From Allobosea sp. BK604 (lineage in GTDB: Bacteria; Pseudomonadota; Alphaproteobacteria; Rhizobiales; Beijerinckiaceae), in NCBI RefSeq assembly GCF_004341515.1, contig NZ_SLZF01000001.1, forward strand, positions 496,001 through 560,000: a stretch of 64,000 bases of DNA, read 5' to 3'. Positions 61,538-64,000 of this stretch are shown here, piece after piece. The position numbers were made by a program, and so were the translations under genes. Under the pieces are notes generated by a model. It was not told the DNA's origin. It made no database searches and worked only from the letters and a program-made list of their open reading frames with translations. The first letter of the stretch is position 1. Each line of letters begins with the position of its first letter.

Positions 61538-61780
61538 TCAGGATTTCGAGCGTTTGAGATCGGGGCGCTGCTTCGGCGCGGCCCGCGGCCCGCCATTGCC
61601 CGGCTTGTGCAGGGGAAAGCGATATTTGGCGCTCAGGCGCAGCGGCCGGACTGCCCTGCCTCCTGTCGCATTATGGCTGGCGCGCCAGAACATCGCTCCA
61701 AGCGCCAGGCAAGGCATTGCGAAGGCCGTGACGAGCACGGCCCAGACCATCACGCTGGATGAGATCGGACCTTCAGCCAA
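61538..61780 (-). CDS. Hypothetical small membrane protein
   Basis: An 80-residue protein from a TTG start; GAGGAGGG lies five to six bases upstream, a strong ribosome site that decides this start. One hydrophobic helix (about residues 10-32: VMVWAVLVTAFAMPCLALGAMFW) is followed by a basic tail with RPLRLSAKYRFPL. No recognised family. A longer ATG-started frame exists (61846) but has no ribosome site. Just after tRNA-Pro on the opposite strand. Confidence 0.6.
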   Translation of the reverse strand: MAEGPISSSVMVWAVLVTAFAMPCLALGAMFWRASHNATGGRAVRPLRLSAKYRFPLHKPGNGGPRAAPKQRPDLKRSKS

Positions 61781-62024
61781 TGATCCCTCCTCACGTTCAT
61801 CGACAACCGAACGCGGCATCGCGAGGATTGATCCACCGCCCCCCATCCGTAGGCGGCTCGTTCCAGCGGCTCAGTGCACCATATCACAATTCGTCGTCGG
61901 CTGCCCCGACTTGCTTCCGCCGGCGCGGCGCTTGCCACCAGATGCGGCAGCAACCTGGCGCGAATCGACATCCGGCGCGCCGCGGCCCAAGATGCCCTCA
62001 CTGCAGTCATGGACGGTGCCAGCG

Positions 62025-62162
62025 ATGAAGCGTTTGATTCGGATAGCCGGGATTCTCGCGATCACGGCCCTGCTGGCGGGCTGCGACAAATGCGGCGACC
62101 CGGTGAAGTTCACGCTGATCGATTCGCTGAAAAGCTGCTCCGACAGCAGTCCGCAGGGCTGA
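62025..62162 (+). CDS. Small lipoprotein (45 residues)
   Basis: MKRLIRIAGI followed by LAITALLAGC, a textbook lipoprotein signal peptide with lipobox LLAGC at Cys20. The mature part is only about 26 residues: a CxxC (CDKCGDP) at 20-23 that shares the lipidated Cys, then DSLKSCSDSSPQG. It is followed nine bases later by a strong bidirectional terminator, which supports it being a real small gene. Similar tiny lipoproteins occur in rhizobia. Role unknown. Confidence 0.7.
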   Translation: MKRLIRIAGILAITALLAGCDKCGDPVKFTLIDSLKSCSDSSPQG

Positions 62163-62170
62163 GCCCAAAG

Positions 62171-62198
62171 AAAAAGCCGGGGCATGCCCCGGCTTTTT
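62171..62198. terminator. Bidirectional rho-independent terminator
   Basis: AAAAAGCCGGGGCA and TGCCCCGGCTTTTT form a perfect 28-base palindrome with A-run and T-run flanks. It ends both the small lipoprotein transcript (plus) and the bioY transcript (minus). Confidence 0.92.
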
Positions 62199-62219
62199 CG
62201 TCTTCAACGGCAGGAAGGC

Positions 62220-62846
62220 TCAGCCGCGGCGGCGCAGCAGCGTCCAGCTCGCGCCGACCAGGCTCGTCGCCAGCGCCAGCTTGATCAGATCACCCAGCAG
62301 GAAGGGCTGCACGCCGAACTGGAAGGCCTTGGCGAAGCCGACGCCGGTGGCACCACCAGCCATTTGCGCGCCCAGCGCCAGCCAGGCGAAGCCGAGCCCG
62401 AGGATGAGCGCTTCCGCCGTGATCATGCCGGCGATCAGGCGCGCGACCGAGGCACCGCGCTCGGCCGCCCAGCCGGCGACATAGGCCGCCGCGACGAAAC
62501 CGGCGAGGAAGCCGCCGGTCGGGCCGACGAGATAGGTCAGGCCGGCAGCAGCCGGGGGCGTGTTGGTGAAGACCGGCAGGCCGGCAAGGCCATAGGCGAC
62601 ATAGAGCGCGACGGTAGCCGCGCCGAGGCGGCGGCCATAGGCGGCGCCGAGGCCGAGTACGGCGAGCGTCTGCAGGGTGATCGGCACCGGCCAGAATGGC
62701 ACCTTGACCTTGGCGGCGAGCACGAGCAGCAGGCTGCCGGCGACGGCGAGCGCGACATTGCGCGCGATCTCGGCGCGGCGGCCGGACACGCCCGGAAGCA
62801 CTGCATTGACCAGGGTCGGAGCTGTGAGGGGAAGCATATCGGCCAT
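62220..62846 (-). CDS. bioY: Biotin transporter BioY
   Basis: A 208-residue membrane protein with six helices, substrate-binding component of the biotin ECF transporter. Family stretches are VPFWPVPITLQTLAVLGLGAAYG, GRRLGAATVALYVAYGLAGLPVF, YLVGPTGGFLAGFVAAA and LGDLIKLALA. Start at MADML with AGGA eight bases upstream is preferred over ATGs a few codons earlier. No bioMN genes are adjacent; a solitary BioY can take up biotin alone or share energising subunits. A TAGAGCAT-like palindrome lies upstream. Confidence 0.93.
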   Translation of the reverse strand: MADMLPLTAPTLVNAVLPGVSGRRAEIARNVALAVAGSLLLVLAAKVKVPFWPVPITLQTLAVLGLGAAYGRRLGAATVALYVAYGLAGLPVFTNTPPAAAGLTYLVGPTGGFLAGFVAAAYVAGWAAERGASVARLIAGMITAEALILGLGFAWLALGAQMAGGATGVGFAKAFQFGVQPFLLGDLIKLALATSLVGASWTLLRRRG

Positions 62847-62875
62847 TGGTGTCATCCTGTTGCATTTTGAAGCAG

Positions 62876-62899
62876 GAGCATGATTTCGGCGGCATGCTC
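62876..62899. repeat. Palindrome related to the TAGAGCAT family
   Basis: GAGCATG-ATTTCGGCGG-CATGCTC, seven-base arms, in the divergent promoter region between bioY and the metallo-beta-lactamase-fold gene. The arms and spacing resemble the TAGAGCAT variants with GAGCATGA. It lacks the TAG start and AAAACAAAG tail. Confidence 0.4.
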
Positions 62900-63004
62900 T
62901 GGCGCCTGCATCTCGCAGCCGGCTTCCCTGTCTATAGGAAATGCGGCAAAGCCCCACAAGCCGAGCAACCGTGCGCGAACGGGCAGGCTGAGCAGAGAGG
63001 CCGC

Positions 63005-63928
63005 ATGAGCGACGAGATCGAATTCGACCGCACCGCCACCACGCCCGCCGGCGAAGTGGCCGAGCTGAGCCCGCTGGTCCGCCGCATCATCGCCGGCAAT
63101 AGCGGGCCGATGACCTTCACCGGCACCTGCACCTATATCATCGGCCGTGGCACGGTGGCTGTGCTCGATCCCGGCCCGGCCGATCCCGCCCATCTCGAAC
63201 GCCTGCTGCGCGCGCTCGACGGTGAGACCGTCAGCCATATCCTGGTCAGCCACACCCATCGCGACCATTCGCCCGGCGTGCCGGCGCTGAAGGCCGCGAC
63301 CGGCGGGATCGTCGCCGGTTGCCTGCCGCATCGCGCCGCGCGCGAGCTGGCGCTCGGTGAGATCAACCCGCTCGAAGGCGCCGCTGACCGCGACTATGCG
63401 CCCGAGCTTGCCATGCACGAGGGTGACACGATCACCGGCCCCGGCTGGACCCTGAGCGCCGTCGAGACGCCCGGCCACACCGCCAACCATCTCGCCTTCG
63501 CGCTCGCGGAAGAGCGGAGCCTGTTCTCGGCCGACCATGTCATGGCCTGGTCGACCAGCGTCATCGCCCCGCCGGACGGCTCGATGGTCGAGTTCATGGC
63601 CTCGATCGAGAAGCTGCGCGGCATGGAGCACGAGATCTACTGGCCGGGCCATGGCGGGCCGGTGAAGGAGCCGCAGCGCTTCCTGCGCGGGCTCGTCCAG
63701 CATCGCCGCCAGCGCGAGGCCGCGATCCTCAGCCGCCTCAAGGCGGGCGACGAGCGCATCGCCGAGATGGTGCCGCCGATCTACCAGGGCCTGCCGGCGA
63801 CGCTGCATGGCGCCGCCTCGCTCTCCGTGCTGGCCCAGCTCGAAGATCTCGTCGCGCGCGGCCTCGTCCTCTGCGACGAGCCGATGCCCATGCTGGACAG
63901 CCGCTACCGCCTCGCCCGAGCGCTTTAG
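63005..63928 (+). CDS. MBL-fold metallo-hydrolase
   Basis: A 307-residue metallo-beta-lactamase-fold hydrolase, LACTB2-like. The zinc-binding HxHxDH motif is SHTHRDHSPG (His83, His85, Asp87, His88), with later GHTANHLAF, SADHVMAW and GHGGPV as other metal-site loops. Start at MSDEIEF is preferred over upstream in-frame codons. The stop TAG is part of a TAGAGCAT element that follows directly. The substrate is unknown, possibly a thioester or nucleic acid derivative. Divergent from bioY. Confidence 0.9.
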   Translation: MSDEIEFDRTATTPAGEVAELSPLVRRIIAGNSGPMTFTGTCTYIIGRGTVAVLDPGPADPAHLERLLRALDGETVSHILVSHTHRDHSPGVPALKAATGGIVAGCLPHRAARELALGEINPLEGAADRDYAPELAMHEGDTITGPGWTLSAVETPGHTANHLAFALAEERSLFSADHVMAWSTSVIAPPDGSMVEFMASIEKLRGMEHEIYWPGHGGPVKEPQRFLRGLVQHRRQREAAILSRLKAGDERIAEMVPPIYQGLPATLHGAASLSVLAQLEDLVARGLVLCDEPMPMLDSRYRLARAL

Positions 63929-64000
63929 AGCATTTTCGAGCGAAGTGGATGCCGGTTCGCGTGAAGAAAATGCGTTAAAACAAAGGGATAGAGTATTTCC
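63927..64000. repeat. TAGAGCAT dispersed palindromic element, copy 3
   Basis: It begins at the TAG stop of the MBL-fold gene. GCATTTTC (63930-63937) pairs with GAAAATGC (63966-63973) around CGAGCGAAGTGG and CGGTTCGCGTGAA, followed by GTTAAAACAAAGG. At the right window edge GGATAGAGTATTTCC begins to match the continuation of copy 2 (GGAGCATTTCCG), so the element is longer than 75 bases and is cut by the window end. Confidence 0.8.

Overview
The window is a high-GC chromosomal segment from an alphaproteobacterium, most likely Hyphomicrobiales (Rhizobiales) and plausibly near Bosea. The support is the GC-rich codon use, the thiO-thiS-thiG-thiE order behind a TPP riboswitch, the density of TRAP and peptide-type ABC importers with GntR, ROK, RpiR and Lrp regulators, and dispersed intergenic palindromes of a kind I recall from that order. 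The genus is inference.

Layout. 1-7210: end of a TRAP transporter, two SDR dehydrogenases, a CPA1 cation/proton antiporter, an enolase-superfamily dehydratase divergent from a GntR regulator, and a D-2-hydroxyacid dehydrogenase. 7279-10370: complete polar amino acid ABC importer. 10674-16867: DgoR-like GntR regulator, complete TRAP transporter and two more enolase-superfamily enzymes, a sugar-acid catabolic unit. 17222-20337: thiamine thiazole genes (thiOSGE) under a TPP riboswitch; thiE carries an in-frame palindromic element. 20381-24272: DUF4173 membrane protein, response regulator and histidine kinase. 24699-32629: GntR regulator, third TRAP transporter, two SDRs, a lactonase-like amidohydrolase and an opposed Gfo/Idh/MocA oxidoreductase. 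32664-41485: peptide-type ABC importer split over two divergent units around a ROK regulator, with a gamma-glutamyltransferase and a glucosamine-6-phosphate deaminase. 41604-51145: Lrp regulator, saccharopine-dehydrogenase-like enzyme, M81 (MlrC) protein, YtcJ-type amidohydrolase, a binding protein with two permeases but no ATPase, and an AstE/AspA-type deacylase. 51280-58690: RpiR regulator and a complete five-gene Dpp/Opp importer with an alpha/beta hydrolase. 58890-60212: oxalate/formate antiporter. 60375-61047: decayed stretch beside tRNA-Gln. 61197-64000: tRNA-Gln, tRNA-Pro, two tiny envelope proteins, BioY and a metallo-beta-lactamase-fold hydrolase.

How it works together. Most of the window serves uptake and first-step breakdown of carboxylates, sugar acids, amino acids and peptide-like compounds. 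Each importer sits beside its own regulator and one to three enzymes, and short inverted repeats lie in most regulator-promoter gaps. None of the substrates can be fixed from sequence alone.

Points that stand out: (i) an RPE-like palindromic element inside the thiE reading frame, with a second copy in an intergenic region; (ii) a trypsin-fold protease remnant whose catalytic serine codon has become a stop; (iii) a dispersed element beginning TAGAGCAT whose first bases form the stop codon of three unrelated genes; (iv) hairpins between binding-protein and permease genes in several operons; (v) a ROK-nagB-GGT-ABC locus that looks like an uncharacterised route for an amino-sugar or gamma-glutamyl compound. 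I saw no CRISPR array, prophage, transposase or integrase.
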